Source: Haliclona indistincta (Eukaryota; Porifera; Demospongiae; Haplosclerida; Chalinidae). From it: a DNA stretch of 64,000 bases. Below, one piece after another: positions 22,401 to 31,011 of the stretch. The stretch's first letter is position 1. Each line of letters begins with the position of its first letter. The notes below the pieces were generated by a model. It searched no databases. It was not told the DNA's origin and worked only from the letters and a program-made list of their open reading frames with translations. The stretch lies in contig OZ024785.1 in NCBI GenBank assembly GCA_964017065.1, positions 4,378,588 through 4,442,587 of the forward strand, written 5' to 3'. Both the position numbers and the translations under genes were made by a program.

Positions 22401-24844
22401 ACAATGTGAGACAGCAACAAACAGGAGCATGGCTTGTAGAAAAGGCTGCACTTCAGTGACCACTCTGTGTGCAGCCTATCCAGGCAATTTGTTTTCTGCA
22501 AGGGACACTATCAACTCTGACTACTTTGCTGGGTGTGTACTAGGTCACTCTCCTTTCTCTGCTGATAGTGAACGTCATCACTAAAGAGATGTGCGCAGTG
22601 TGCGGCGGAGTTTATGTTTAGACAAATCACGGCTGAACACTCCTTCCCCTTTTATGTGCTCCTGAACTAGGATATTTCTATTTACTTTTTTGTTCATTGC
22701 TAGGTTGACAATACATAATTTATTGGTTGAGATATGAATCACTTTGCATTGTGTCAATATAATGAACTGACTTCTGCAATGAATAATAATTTATTATGCA
22801 AATGTTTAAGTACAAAATTATTTTTGTTTATTTTTAGCTGTTTCTGTGACATCATCTTCTTCACCATCTATGTCACCACTCACCCCTACTAATAGTGGTA
22901 TGTGTAGTAATTTATAAGATGTCAAATTGCTTCATTTTGTGTAGGTGGAACAAATCTTAGTGCCATTGTGACATCAACAGTTATCGCAGTACTATTTTTA
23001 GTACTATTTCTTACAGTGCTTTCCATTGTTTTCATTGTTGTTTTCTTGATTAGGAGGAGAACAAGGTCTCCTCCCCGTGATCATGCTTTTCGATTCCCCT
23101 CTGATTCAAATGAACCTGTCTTATCTTTTGAACTGGATGGTCAACGACGACAACAGGAACCGGATCTTGTTCCAAAAAAAACCTTTTGTCCTGCTCTGTG
23201 TAGATCCTTTCATCATCAGCCTATTTATTCTTATGTTCACCATTCTCCCTTTTTTGTCCAACTGGATTTTCATGTACCTTTTGATCATTCCTCTTCATGT
23301 AGCACCAAGTACAAATTTTTTCCAGATTTGTTAATAGAAAATCAGGTTAGTAGAATTATTACACTTGAAAGTATACACACTTGCACAACTAAATTTTTTG
23401 ATCAAAATAAAATACGTATGTAACAAGATCATTTTAAACTTATCTGCACAGAAGGATTAAAAAAAGTTACTGTAGTTTCATGTGTACTTTCGTTTTTAAT
23501 GAAAGTTTTATTGTTATTGGAAACTGCTGTCATTATCATTGTAGCGATCACTATCAAATCAAGACTTACCTTTACCTGAGAAAACACTATTAAAATTTAA
23601 TACTAGTATCACTCAGAGTTACCCATTAGATGGAAGGTCATTGCCAGTTAAATCCGAAGGCAGACTGTCCGAAGGTATAATATTATACTCTTTACTGACA
23701 AAATAATTATCATTACATGTATGCTCTTAGGTTATAAAAAACATCCATATTCGTTACAAGCTGTAAGTGATATAATATCTATTGTTATACTAGATTGTCT
23801 TCCATTTCACAATAGGTTGTTGCTATTAAAAGTGCTTATTATGTTAATTCCGAGGCTACGCCTACAATAGGTAAATATTAGTTAGACTACCTTTCAACAC
23901 ATGCATGTTGAAGTCAGTTAATTGTGCTTTGGTGAGTGGCATACATTACTTAGTGTGTATAAGTTTAAATATTTTTTTTGTCATCAGCTAGAATTTTGCA
24001 ATGACACCTACATTTTTATGAGGACCACCATTTTCTAGTAGCCTCACTTATTATTATGTTGTACATGTGCACAAGGGCGGTTCTTGTTTTTTATAGCTTT
24101 ACTATCGTCCTCAGATTGTTGTCCTACCCAGTCTCCAGATTGTCTCCAGATTGTTCCCAGATTGTTGTCCTAGGCTTATAGTAAATTTTATTGATGGTTA
24201 GAGGTTCATTGCTTGATAATTCTTTAAACTGACATTTATTGTCGGAGGTTCTGTATAGAAACCATTGCAAAAATCACTTTGTAATAACTTTCTGATTAAG
24301 TATACCAGGAGCTTATAGCGTATGTTTACACATGGACGTCACGGCTTATACAAAAAATGCCTAATAAAGAGCGGCAGAAATATTGTGTTATTTCCACTGA
24401 AGTTGTACGCTCCTTGGAATGATCCACTGAAGTTCCTGGGCATACTCAACATGTCATAATAATTGTTTTTTGTTTATTGTAGTAACTGATGAGGACAGTT
24501 ATTGTACTCCTGGACATCAAGAGGTAAAGAACTTTATAATATTTAACTGTGATTATTTGTTATTATACTAGACTCAACAGTGGTCATCTTCGAGTAAATT
24601 TATTGCCGGGCTGAATTTGTTGACTAAATTTTATCATTGCCGCTCGGCAAGGGATGACTGCGAATTAAGTTGGATGTGTGAAAATTCAGCTAATTATGCT
24701 GGTGATAGTAGAACAAGGAAAAAAGTAAGTCTAATATCTGTGTCACTGTAGTGTTTACACTGTGTGAAAGTGTTAATATTGGTGCAGATTTCTTGCATTG
24801 AATTTTCATTGTTTGAGATATTACCTGGTCTGGAATCAAAATGA
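1410..24844 (+). CDS. Receptor A: Ig-FN3 type I membrane receptor with unusual long tail
   Basis: Twelve proposed exons join in frame to 555 residues: 1410-1482, 3012-3326, 3374-3649, 5721-5795, 22838-22897, 22945-23345, 23545-23674, 23731-23762, 23816-23870, 24483-24523, 24572-24724 and 24788-24844. Residues 1-24 are a signal peptide (hydrophobic core LLFIVSSTTCV) ending at GTAAGT in phase 1. An Ig-like domain follows (Cys in ATFTCRAI and NITCSAV; several N-x-S/T sites), then FN3 (LYLSWTRP ... NTVGAGLP), two Ser/Thr/Pro stalk exons, and a transmembrane helix at about 273-303 closed by RRRTR. The tail of about 250 residues contains YSYV, YYVN and NYAG but no death domain and I recognise no domain in it. 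The assignment of exon 1 rests on phase and the signal peptide only; extra exons in the first intron are possible. The fourth intron is about 17 kb and filled with transposons. Ligand and role are unknown; a surface recognition receptor is inferred. Confidence 0.72.
1483..3011 (+). other. First intron of receptor A, mostly featureless
   Basis: Between the proposed signal-peptide exon and the Ig exon I see no strong exon. A short stretch near 1513-1590 reads CERLNAPTNGVTLEP in one frame and faintly recalls the start of a sushi (CCP) module, but the second half of that module is missing. A possible acceptor near 2217 also lacks a domain match. Confidence 0.35.
4202..4360. mobile_element. 159-bp palindromic MITE, TAGCCTCG-terminus family
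   Basis: A nearly perfect inverted repeat: the left arm begins TATCCTCGTCCCCAGG and the right arm ends with its complement, CCTGGGGACGAGGCTA. Subterminal blocks GCCTGGTACACATTGC and GCATGCGCATGCG are shared with the elements at 16813, 19237 and 40136. Flanks are TTTCATTGT and TTTCATTTT, an 8 of 9 match consistent with a 9-bp target duplication. Non-autonomous; it lies in an intron of receptor A. Confidence 0.8.
4429..4901. mobile_element. Short inverted-repeat element (GCAGAGCACGAAAT ends)
   Basis: The 14-bp sequence GCAGAGCACGAAAT at 4429-4442 reappears inverted at 4888-4901, bounding a 473-bp segment without a recognisable gene. It abuts the next inverted-repeat unit, whose left end starts at about 4901. 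I cannot define a target duplication, so the limits are approximate. Open frames inside it in both orientations have no recognisable domain. Confidence 0.55.
4902..5480. mobile_element. Inverted-repeat element with ~85-bp arms
   Basis: The left arm (CAAGAGTATATAATAT, then GAACGCCGTATAGCCCC and AACACTCTGTGCGAAG) is repeated inverted at about 5390-5480. This is a MITE-like or fold-back unit of about 0.58 kb. The internal frames, for example 5154-5486, show no domain I recognise. It sits in the third intron of receptor A. Confidence 0.7.
6099..6580. mobile_element. hAT-type MITE rich in AAGTAC repeats
   Basis: The termini are CAGGGTTGGGGC and GGCCCCAACCCTG in inverted orientation, flanked on both sides by the 8-bp duplication CTTGCTCT (6091-6098 and 6581-6588), as expected for hAT superfamily insertions. 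The interior consists largely of iterated AAGTACAAGTAC and its variants, with no protein-coding capacity. The related element copy at 18881 shows the uninterrupted target. Confidence 0.87.
6591..6623. repeat. TTCG/TTCA microsatellite
   Basis: A short run of tetranucleotides (CATTCGTTCGTTCGTTCGTT and CATTCATTCG). The equivalent position in the second element copy (about 18924-18950) has a CATT-rich run instead, so this tract is variable between copies. Confidence 0.8.
7539..8135. mobile_element. GGGGCGAGCCTGAGC inverted-repeat element with internal duplication
   Basis: The left end GGGGCGAGCCTGAGC is matched inverted at the right end (GCTCAGGCTCGCCCC). Inside, a block of about 125 bp containing GATCAGGTGACTCT, TTGTAGAAGTCGATCCAGG and CACGTGAGGAT is present twice in direct orientation (about 7651-7775 and 7780-7965). 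Antisense frames of about 65 codons arise from the duplicated block and have no recognisable domain. Confidence 0.65.
8029..8078. repeat. GATA microsatellite
   Basis: GATA repeats interrupted by CATA units, near the right end of the preceding inverted-repeat element. Confidence 0.85.
8217..8390. other. Possible partial TAGCCTCG-family end
   Basis: TAGCCTCGCCTCCAGTC, then GGCCTGGTAATGAC and GCGCATGCG echo the terminal and subterminal blocks of the TAGCCTCG family, but I find no matching inverted right end. It may be an element truncated by the adjoining LINE insertion. Confidence 0.35.
8475..9631 (+). pseudogene. LINE ORF1 remnant (PHD-like finger plus coiled coil)
   Basis: The N-terminal part reads FCDGSCNTWLHQRCAGLS followed by FFCIY, the cysteine/histidine spacing of a PHD-type finger found in ORF1 of CR1/L2-class LINEs. 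A small deletion near 8645 shifts the frame. The next frame continues with LKETVELLSSQL and leucine-rich spacing typical of a coiled coil, then a Ser/Thr/Pro linker and a conserved-looking segment (KYNVIVFGVKELP). A stop at 9311 and another frame change precede the C-terminal Ser/Thr-rich region. In an active element the product would bind the retrotransposon RNA; this copy cannot make it intact. Confidence 0.7.
10161..10294 (+). repeat. Short tandem duplication inside the LINE
   Basis: The stretch from CTTCAGTATTTTTCACTCAC to CATAAACTCTGGCAG occurs twice in direct orientation, separated by a partial third copy of TATAAACTCTGGCAG. It is a local duplication within ORF2 and further disrupts the frame. 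Confidence 0.85.
10832..11496. mobile_element. TTAA-flanked piggyBac-like MITE nested in the LINE
   Basis: The element (10836-11492) has inverted termini GGTGGCGGGTTAC and GTAACCCGCCACC and is flanked on both sides by TTAA (10832-10835 and 11493-11496). Removing it and one TTAA restores the LINE reading frame across the site (SGPDGISVK continuing to ILKATAKV), which confirms an insertion. TTAA duplication is typical of piggyBac and some Kolobok elements. No transposase is encoded, so it is non-autonomous. Confidence 0.87.
13061..14258. other. Intronic sequence without recognisable gene
   Basis: Open frames at 13198-13475 and 13484-13908 (reverse strand) and 13226-13411 (forward) have low-complexity or atypical composition and no domain I recognise. 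A segment near 13915-14060 rich in CGT-containing words resembles a short repeat but I cannot bound it. Confidence 0.35.
14259..15040 (-). pseudogene. Three-exon remnant of an unidentified gene, probably element-borne
   Basis: On the reverse strand a first exon (about 15040-14648) reads through YKGNQSKRWDGNVVKIGRDW, an in-frame TAG, then VGAAVEMPWKGKGG, VIVSDDDTEEAALAS and TKEGK before GTAAGC. A second exon (about 14581-14487) gives GKRGCGGKKNITEEQIIQIG before GTGAGT, and a third (about 14319-14259) ends STEEEDTAGTMYVGRKI. Splice phases are compatible, so it was once a coding gene. The premature stop in exon 1 suggests it is dead. Parts of the surrounding sequence (about 14995-15120) recur at 25720-25850, pointing to a transposon origin. 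Family unknown. Confidence 0.45.
15172..15455. mobile_element. CAGGGGCGTAACTA MITE
   Basis: The left end CAGGGGCGTAACTAGAG is matched inverted at the right end (GTAGTTACGCCCCTG). Both flanks carry CTGTT, a possible 5-bp target duplication. Non-coding, about 284 bp. Termini of this type are seen in many invertebrate MITEs, usually assigned to hAT-like families; the assignment here is tentative. Confidence 0.75.
15979..16580. mobile_element. Fold-back element with ~230-bp inverted arms
   Basis: The ends TGGGGTGTGAGATGATTACG and GTAATTATCTCACACCCCA are inverted, and the similarity continues through AGATCACGATACTTTCGAC, ACAACCGCGTGGT, TTCCTCTACCTTCGCTCTGT and CGCGTGCATTGGCAACA on both arms. Open frames of about 80 codons seen on both strands are copies of one another created by the arms, not independent genes. 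Confidence 0.82.
17028..17500 (+). pseudogene. RecQ-like helicase N-terminal fragment inside the transposon
   Basis: The frame from 17028 encodes LKPKQEEAVYHLYHGQDVF followed by the Walker A-type loop GTGYGKSLCYQL, the order seen at the start of RecQ-family DNA helicase cores (Q-like motif, then motif I). After a frame break, MGRFSLLYTAPKAIVHRQ at about 17417-17470 matches the position of the 'sll Y-x-PE-a' segment between motifs Ia and II. The DEAH box and the C-terminal helicase half are absent or unrecognisable. RecQ motors normally unwind DNA in repair; here the piece looks like decayed transposon cargo. Confidence 0.6.
17954..18490 (-). CDS. Hypothetical protein inside TAGCCTCG transposon
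   Basis: A reverse-strand frame of 149 codons (18403-17954) reads SICRPCNRKFLAAEAFIVLA and later RPAPKRQTVAGYGRRLNF. The CxxC pair could belong to a zinc-binding motif whose other half lies upstream: in another frame, 18490-18404 contains TQCGTVFKIRRCRKTEQ, so an intron or frameshift separates the two. I do not recognise the family. It is convergent with the RecQ-like fragment and within the same terminal repeats, so it is probably element-borne. Confidence 0.35.
18881..20425. mobile_element. AACCCTCGGCG element, copy 2
   Basis: Same inverted ends (AACCCTCGGCG / CGCCGAGGGTT) and internal blocks as the copy at 6060-7253. It is interrupted by the TAGCCTCG element at 19237-20255, absent from copy 1, and lacks the hAT MITE present in copy 1. 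No coding region is apparent in the element itself. Confidence 0.75.
19237..20255. mobile_element. 1.0-kb TAGCCTCG-family transposon nested in another element
   Basis: Inverted ends TAGCCTCGTACCCAGGCT, then CGGACGGGCTGCGTGGGTGG and GCCTGGTACGCATTGC, recur at the right end. The 9-bp direct repeat CCTACTCAC flanks it (19228-19236 and 20256-20264), and copy 1 of the host element shows the empty site CTACCTACTCAGTG. The interior, including frames at 19414-19650 and 19618-19983, shows no domain I recognise. Confidence 0.87.
20453..20769. mobile_element. TACAGGGTTTTGCAGG palindromic MITE
   Basis: The left arm TACAGGGTTTTGCAGGTCAC, then GTGAAAACGACAAATC and GGCCACGCCCACTTATC, is repeated inverted at the right arm ending CAAAACCCTGTA. 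GCAG borders both ends. About 317 bp, non-coding. Confidence 0.8.
21030..21735. repeat. Fragments of the GCCTCGGTGG repeat family
   Basis: GCCTCGTGGCTCCGCCCACC followed by GAGGCAT at about 21081-21108 is the conserved end of the family that is complete at 25563-26236. The block from about 21430 to 21735 (GGTTTCTCCGCACTCACTGT, TGCTAAGAAGACTATGG, GCCATTCAAGGTAATG) matches the interior of that copy. The order is rearranged relative to the complete copy. Confidence 0.7.
21736..22837. other. Intronic sequence without recognisable gene
   Basis: G-rich and C-rich blocks near 21765-21860 and 21960-22050 (GGTGGGG and CCCCACC words) look like a diverged inverted repeat. The open frame at 22237-22584 has no domain or splice context. 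It ends at the stalk exon of receptor A at 22838. Confidence 0.4.
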
Positions 24845-25008
24845 TTGCTTTATAGGTTATAATAATTATTGTGATGAAAAGGTGGAAGATACGGGATTTG
24901 TTTCACAATGAAAACCAATGTAGATGTCGCGAGCGCGTAGCACGAAGGTGTCTACTTTGGTTTCCAAGGTAAAATAACTGGTATTGCCCGACTGTTTCAT
25001 CATAATAT

Positions 25009-25250
25009 TATAGGGTATTTATACCATATTATATCCCGTTGCGTGAGTGTATCAAAGGTACTGTCCGTGGTTTAAAACACACTAAAGTGCCATGTGATTA
25101 TGTCATGGAAGCAACAGAATGAATTATAAATCAGTTATTATCACCCCGTATACTCGTGAACTATCCGTTTACAGTCACTCGCACTCGGGTGCAAAAAGCA
25201 TCCTCGTGCTCATGACTGTAAACCGGATAATTCGGGGTGATATAACTATT
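25009..25250. repeat. Fold-back repeat shared with the 38-kb region
   Basis: The stretch TTATATCCCGTTGCGTG, GTGTATCAAAGG, GTGCCATGTGATTATGTCAT recurs inverted at about 38675-38765. Directly after it, CACCCCGTATACTCGTGAA and AACCGGATAATTCGGGGTG form arms of an imperfect palindrome related to 38190-38265. It lies between the 3' ends of receptors A and B. Confidence 0.65.
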
Positions 25251-25562
25251 ACCTATGTTCTCAAATAAGCTACCAAGCACAGAAACAGGCCCTTTACTGT
25301 TGCAAGAAGTCAGTAGTATCGCCATTTTTATCGTAGAACAAAGTTAGTATGCGAGTGTTTCGTTTGAACTTGACAGTTAGCAACGACCCTCCAGTTTGCT
25401 ATTTTTCAGCTGTGTGTCTGTGCTACTTGGGCTTCACTAGAAATGCTTACGGTCAGAGACTGTAAATAGATGGTGTAAGTGCATGAATCGAAAATTTTTC
25501 CAAGATACAACTGTATAACTATTTTGCTTAAAAAAGAGGCCGGCATGTGGATGGAGTTGAGA

Positions 25563-26236
25563 GTAATAAGCTAAATGAAGCACCAAGGTGCAAATGCCTC
25601 GGTGGAATTTCAGGTAACTCAGTGCGTGACAGCACTAGAATTCTGTAGCTAAGCATAACTAAGCATGACAGTCTTGACCACAAATGTTGTGACACCTTCA
25701 GCCCTAGAACTACTGATAAGCATACTACGTGTAGACATGCTTTGACTATACAAAGCGATTGCAGCTATTAGAATTATAAGAGCTACATGTACATAATGAA
25801 ATACAGCTGCAGCAAGACCACTGTACCCACTGTACTCAAAGTATTCTAGGATAATTTTGTAGGCGGACGATTTCCGGCATGACAGATTCCAGAATGTGAG
25901 TGCTAGTTGCTAGCTTGCTGGAGCTGTCGTTGCTTGACGATCACACGATTGGTTTCTCCGCACTTACTGTGTTACCTTGAGTACAGAATTGTCCTACAAG
26001 CTGCTAAGAAGACTGTGGTAGACAGCTTTGTCTTCAGCGAAGTCCAGCAACGCCATTCAAGGTAACAAAGCTTTGAAACCAAAAAGTCTATCAATTCAAT
26101 TCCGAGGCAATAATGAGTTGAACATGTATTGCAAATATCAGCGCTTAGTTTTCAGCCGACGCGGAGTTCTGCCTACGGACAGAATGACACACAAACAAAC
26201 TACTGTATGTCTCGTGGCTCCGCCCACCGAGGCATA
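25563..26236. repeat. GCCTCGGTGG repeat, most complete copy
   Basis: The left part contains GAAGCACCAAGGTGC and TGCCTCGGTGGAATTTC; the right end reads GGCTCCGCCCACCGAGGCAT, so CCACCGAGGCA is inverted at the two ends. Related pieces occur at 14995-15120, 15862-15915, 21030-21735 and 58600-58680. Non-coding, probably a MITE family of about 0.67 kb. Confidence 0.7.
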
Positions 26237-26466
26237 ATTACCTATTGACCAATCAAATTGCTCAGAATCATTGAGTCATTGTATAAAGACTACTTTAATT
26301 TTGCAGAAACATCATAACTCAGGCTCAGCTAAAGATAGAACGTTACTGATTGGACAAAGTGACTGACAACTAATTATTATTTCTAGCAAATATTGTTTTA
26401 CCAAATTTTGTAGTTTGCAATAATGTATAAGATATATTGACAATCAATTATTATTGAGTGTAACAA

Positions 26467-27885
26467 CTACATGTATTTCTTGTTTATATTTTCATAATCT
26501 GGTATTTTCCCTTGTGAGCACACCACTACATTCTCATACTGAGCTTCTTCTACTGGTGGTGATACAGTGTGTACTGTGGAGTATGCACTGTTCTCTTGTA
26601 TTGCAATACTCTTCAGTGTGACCTGCTCATAAGCAGGATTACCACTCATAGTTGGTGCTGCATTCTGTGGAGGAGCTAAACACGCCACATTAATTTTGTT
26701 ATTATGGTTACTACAATGATAGTACTCACAAAGTCGTCTTCTTTTGGATTGTACTAAGAAGCAAGTAAACACAGTTACTGAACCGACAATCACTATTAAT
26801 ACAACCACACAACTGACGATTGTTATCAGGGCAGGTATCACAACTGTGAAAAAACACAAAATAATAACTTAGTTTGTCGAAGACTACACTCACTTGAAAT
26901 AGTTTGATTGATTGTGAATATTTCTCGAGTCGGTATGGGATTTCCTGAAGTGAATGTGTAGATTACCGCCGTTTGAAATTAAAATAATAATGTGTACCTG
27001 CTTCAGGGCTGACTAAGAATGAATATGTGAACTCTGTTGAAACATTGCTTGTAGTGATGGAGTCTATTTTTTAATACAAAAATTAGGCAAAAATACATGT
27101 AGGCCTTGTTACCTTCAAAGATATGAAATTTTAATAGTGCTAATGCAGGCTCTCCAGGTCCAGCTCCATTGATGGGTACCACAGTGACAGTGAAGTTGTT
27201 GTCAGGATCAGGATGGTCAATGGAGTAGTACAGCATGGTAGTGTCTCCCTCTTCTGACATTGTCTCCGCATTCTCTCCACTGGTGGTGTTGGTGATGGTG
27301 ACATTGTAGCCCAGGATGGGTACCCCCTCCAGAGTGAAGGGAGGACTCCAGGAGATGAGGACAGTAGTAGAGTTGATGGAGACCACAGTGAGGTCACTGA
27401 CTGACCCCAGCAAGCCTTCATCATGTGCAAAAATTAAAAAAAAAACTATTAGCCTTTACCTTGTACAAGCAGTAACACTGGGCTACTTCCATCGCTCGAT
27501 AATGGAGTTAAAAGAAATGCAATACATGAAATGTTTGTAGCATTGTCAGTAGAAGACACTTTCATTCTAAACGTTGACGTGTGCACTTCATTTATTACCA
27601 CAGACGTTATAATGATGTCTTGCTCATTGTCCCTTTGTTTTCCATTGGCTTCCCAAGCAAAGCTATTAGCAACAGCAGTACAGGTGAACTCAGCCACTCC
27701 ATTGATGGAGACATTGACAGCTCGTGGAGGAATGGTGATACCTGCAGAGACAGAGAGATGCCAGGGTCTGTTTCGGCTAGTGTTCCACACCAGCACTTAC
27801 TTGCTTCCTGTGCTGCTACATGTATACCGGCAGATAATAATAACAGGTGAAAAGCATTAAAGATTTGATGAGCTATTGTTGACAT
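26467..27885 (-). CDS. Receptor B: Ig-FN3 receptor with NPxY and ITIM-like tail
   Basis: Seven exons on the reverse strand join to 369 residues: 27885-27801, 27741-27460, 27415-27113, 27063-26998, 26944-26894, 26843-26730 and 26675-26467. Every internal junction is phase 1. Residues 1-28 are a signal peptide ending AAQEA; 29-122 form an Ig-like domain (Cys in AEFTCTAV and NISCIAF, core Trp in FAWEANG); 123-223 form FN3 (STTVLISWSPPF ... NGAGPG). A short stalk of two exons follows, then a transmembrane helix at about 264-290 ending QSKRRRL. The 70-residue tail has GNPAYEQVTL (NPxY, endocytic or PTB-binding type), SAYSTV (fits the ITIM consensus), and QYENV and DYENI (YxN, Grb2 SH2-type). The gene is tail-to-tail with A and head-to-head with C. 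No kinase or death domain, so signalling would need recruited partners. Confidence 0.88.
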
Positions 27886-28139
27886 CGTCTGCTGGCGATT
27901 ACTGCCTAGGTATATGCTGGGACCAGGAGCGCATCGAGTAAACAAGTAAACTAATCTTGGCTGGTGTATATGCTGACAATGCAAGCCTAATTTCGGACTC
28001 GTTTGGATACTTAACTTTGGTTTTACCGTAAAGACAGTTGCATGGAAAACTAGAGTTCTAATGAACACATACCCGTGCGCTGAGCTAGGAGCTAAACCAG
28101 AGCTGCCAAGGCAGAAAATCCTTGGGAGTGTGACTCATT

Positions 28140-28330
28140 AATATTCATATTATTCATTGGCTTAATTATATTCATTGAATTTTTATTATTATTACCAAAT
28201 TATTATTAATAAATTATTACCAAAATTAATTATTAATAATAAATTATCAAATTATTATTATTATTGAATTTTATTACCAAAGATTAAAAATTTTGATTAC
28301 TTTTATTCCCCAAAAATTATAATAATACAA
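28140..28330. repeat. AT-rich low-complexity tract
   Basis: A run composed almost entirely of A and T with many ATTATTA and AATTATT words, upstream of receptor B. No hairpin or element ends are evident. Confidence 0.8.
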
Positions 28331-28436
28331 AAATTGATAATTTGGATCCAATAATTTTGATAGCAGTGGGCATCAGTTAGAATTATCCGATCTCAGGATC
28401 CCTAGGCGTGAGTTTACAGCAGGTGAGCGTGAGAGC

Positions 28437-28490
28437 TTGAGATTTCACTCTGAGGCGTGAGACTCACGCCGGAGGCGTGAGACTTGGTAG
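28437..28490. repeat. GCGTGAGACTCACGCC repeat fragment
   Basis: Several copies of GCGTGAGA, including the self-complementary GGCGTGAGACTCACGCC, lie in about 55 bp. This looks like the end of a short dispersed repeat; I cannot define both borders. Confidence 0.55.
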
Positions 28491-28806
28491 GTCTGGCTAA
28501 ACACCTGCATTACTGCAACAGACCTAGCCCATAGACAGCTCCAGAATAATAGATGATAGCATACATGCACTAAAAATTGATTGGCACATCACAGAAGGCC
28601 TCAAGAAAGGCTGATACTGTAGCTATAATAAGATTTTGCGCGCGCATCTCCCTGGGCTCTGACGTACTGTACATGTGAGACTGAGTGAGGACATCGACAT
28701 GGATAGGAGGTTGGGTGACACACCCACAATACCGTAAAGTGCTCTTACAAGGACACGTAGCTTTAGATAGCCATGAATTAGCCGCTCGAACAAGGCTTGC
28801 CAGCAC

Positions 28807-29118
28807 AGAAAGCGTCTTCTTGTGACTATAAATTCAGTGAAGAAGCTGCAGAGAGAGTTTTTGTGGAGATTTTCGAGCGGTGAGACGTAAACAAGCGTGT
28901 TTTTTGTCCACACACATACCGACGGACACAAACGCATAACCCTGGCGCATACTGCGCACGGTCTTCTTGTGACTATAAATTCAGTGAAGAAGCTGCAGAG
29001 AGAGTTTTTGTGGAGATTTTCGAGCGGCGAGACGTAAACAAGCGTGTTTTTTGTCCACACACACACACACACATACCGACGGACACAAACGCATAACCCT
29101 GGCGCATACTGCGCACGG
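28807..29118 (+). repeat. Tandem duplication of a 156-bp unit
   Basis: Two direct copies (28807-28962 and 28963-29118) contain GTCTTCTTGTGACTATAAAT, TTTTCGAGCGG, AAACAAGCGTG and CATAACCCTGGCGCATACTG. The second has extra CACA units. Open frames in both orientations simply run through the repeat, so I do not call a gene. Confidence 0.9.
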
Positions 29119-31011
29119 GTAATAATAATGTTCTACAAGTCAACAGTGAACTACCATAGGCATCTCGCTTCTCGAAGAACTACTATTGAATCCGAATCAC
29201 TCTGGTGTACGTTAGAAATAGGTATTTGTTTGCTGCTTTTTGGAAGCCCTCGATTTTTGGGATTTTGGCTATTCTCGGCTATTCCAAAGAAACGTCAGCC
29301 AACAGAGCTGTTGGACTTGTAGTTTAGAATGTTCTGAACGCTTGAACAAAATGAAAGTAAGTGTGTTTAATAAAATAGCTGTGATAATCACATGATTTTC
29401 TGTCTATGAACATAATTGCCATTATTATTCTATCCAGCTCTAACCCACACTGTCCTAGACCTTGGAATGATCTTATTATAGAGTATACTGAAAGATCTGT
29501 CGGTCCTCCTGCAGCAGCTTCAGTTCTCTTGTTTCTCGAACATGAATGGATCATTGTAACAGTGATCACCTGGTACACTCATCATCTCATGGCTCTGCTG
29601 ACTCTTATCCATGGCTATTACAGCAGCATCTAACTTATTCTCTATCTTAGACAGACCTCTATTTGCTATGATAGCACATTAAATGTCTTTAAATTGTGAT
29701 TTATCTCTGATCGGATAATTTATATGAATTTTTAATTATTGTATTTCTGTGTTTATTGTCTTTTTACTAGTTATGTTCAGCTATTGCTTGTATTTTCGCT
29801 GTATAAAGTAGCTGTGCTGATGGAGCAAGTGCCGAAGTACATTCTGTTCAAAAATCGTTGCAGTACGATCACGGGTTCTTGTGAAAAACTAAATGTCCGG
29901 AATTAGGGGCCGTCCGAAATTAGGTGCGCGCGCGCCCTTTGATAGCGATGCCAAACAATTTTTCAAAGTTATAAATCACTAGATCTAGTAGATATTATTA
30001 GAAAGGGCTCGATCAGAGGAATCGAAAGATACCAAAAGTGTCTTCATCCGACGCCGCTAAGCTGAGAAAAACGCCAGAGAAGACGCACCCTCGCGTAACA
30101 GGAAGTGAATTAATACATTTTTTGGTAGTAATTTGAGATTGACGGCACCGCCCCTTCTGCCATGGATAACTTTGTTGTTCCTCGGCCGATTTCAGTGATC
30201 CAGATATTAATCAACTCCTCTCTGTGTGGTGCATAAGACTGTCTTACTTATAAGTTGTTTTAAAATAGTTCTTCAGTGTTATTATTATGTCTGAAGTAGA
30301 ACTTACTATAACTACACAAGAATGAATGGAAAACCCACACCCCTTCCTTAGCTTTAAAAAATATTTCTTCCATTGTTGTCAACCAAATAAAGGTAGCTGA
30401 TTCCAAAAAAATTAGTTCGAATCTTGTGCAATGTATGTAACATGATGAAATTTTAATTTTAATTTTTAATTCGTTGATAAAATACTCACTAAAAACTTTA
30501 ACAACTTCGAACTAGTATTTTCTACAACTACTAGCTATGACTACTTACAGAAAAAAATTACAATTCAAACAAATTCGGACATCAGGTGTGGAAAGTTGAT
30601 TGAAGTTCGCAACCGTTTTGTGCCACATGCATTATTTAGTATAACCTATTCCTATTCTGCACAACTGCTTCAATGTTTCTTGACAGTACTGTTCATTTGG
30701 CAGAAAAAAATATAGACATAAGCGAGTAAATTGAGCCATAAAACGATAAGATACGACAAGCAGAAGTAGAGTTATGAATAGATTAAGTACAATGTAGAGC
30801 AATTTATTACATCCTGTTACGGAAAATTAACCGCCACGCCCACACCTTTGGCATCTACATACCTTTGAGTCAGACCCCGCCCCACCTATTGGTTTAAAGT
30901 GAGTACATGTAAGTGACATAATGCTGCTGACGTGTGTTGCATCATGTTCCAGATTTTTCCTTGTTCATCCTGCATATCGGAATCGACAGTCGTGTAAGCT
31001 GAAATCATCAC
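29119..31011. other. Intergenic region between divergent receptors B and C
   Basis: No convincing exon. The frame at 29406-29633 has no domain or splice support. The segment just before 31012 contains CCGCCACGCCCACACC (about 30831), a GC-rich CACC-type box that could belong to the promoter of receptor C. Confidence 0.45.

Noticed and set aside
22237..22584. 115-codon forward frame
   Set aside because: No recognisable motif, no splice partner and it lies in the long intron of receptor A; probably chance.
27140..27430. Reverse-strand frame overlapping FN3 of receptor B in another frame
   Set aside because: Shadow of the FN3 exon; lacks the domain signature and arises because the exon is nearly free of stops in two frames. 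Similar shadows exist opposite the Ig exons of C, E, F and G.
28623..29072. 149-codon reverse frame with an internal sequence duplication
   Set aside because: It runs straight through the 156-bp tandem DNA duplication and has no domain or splice support.
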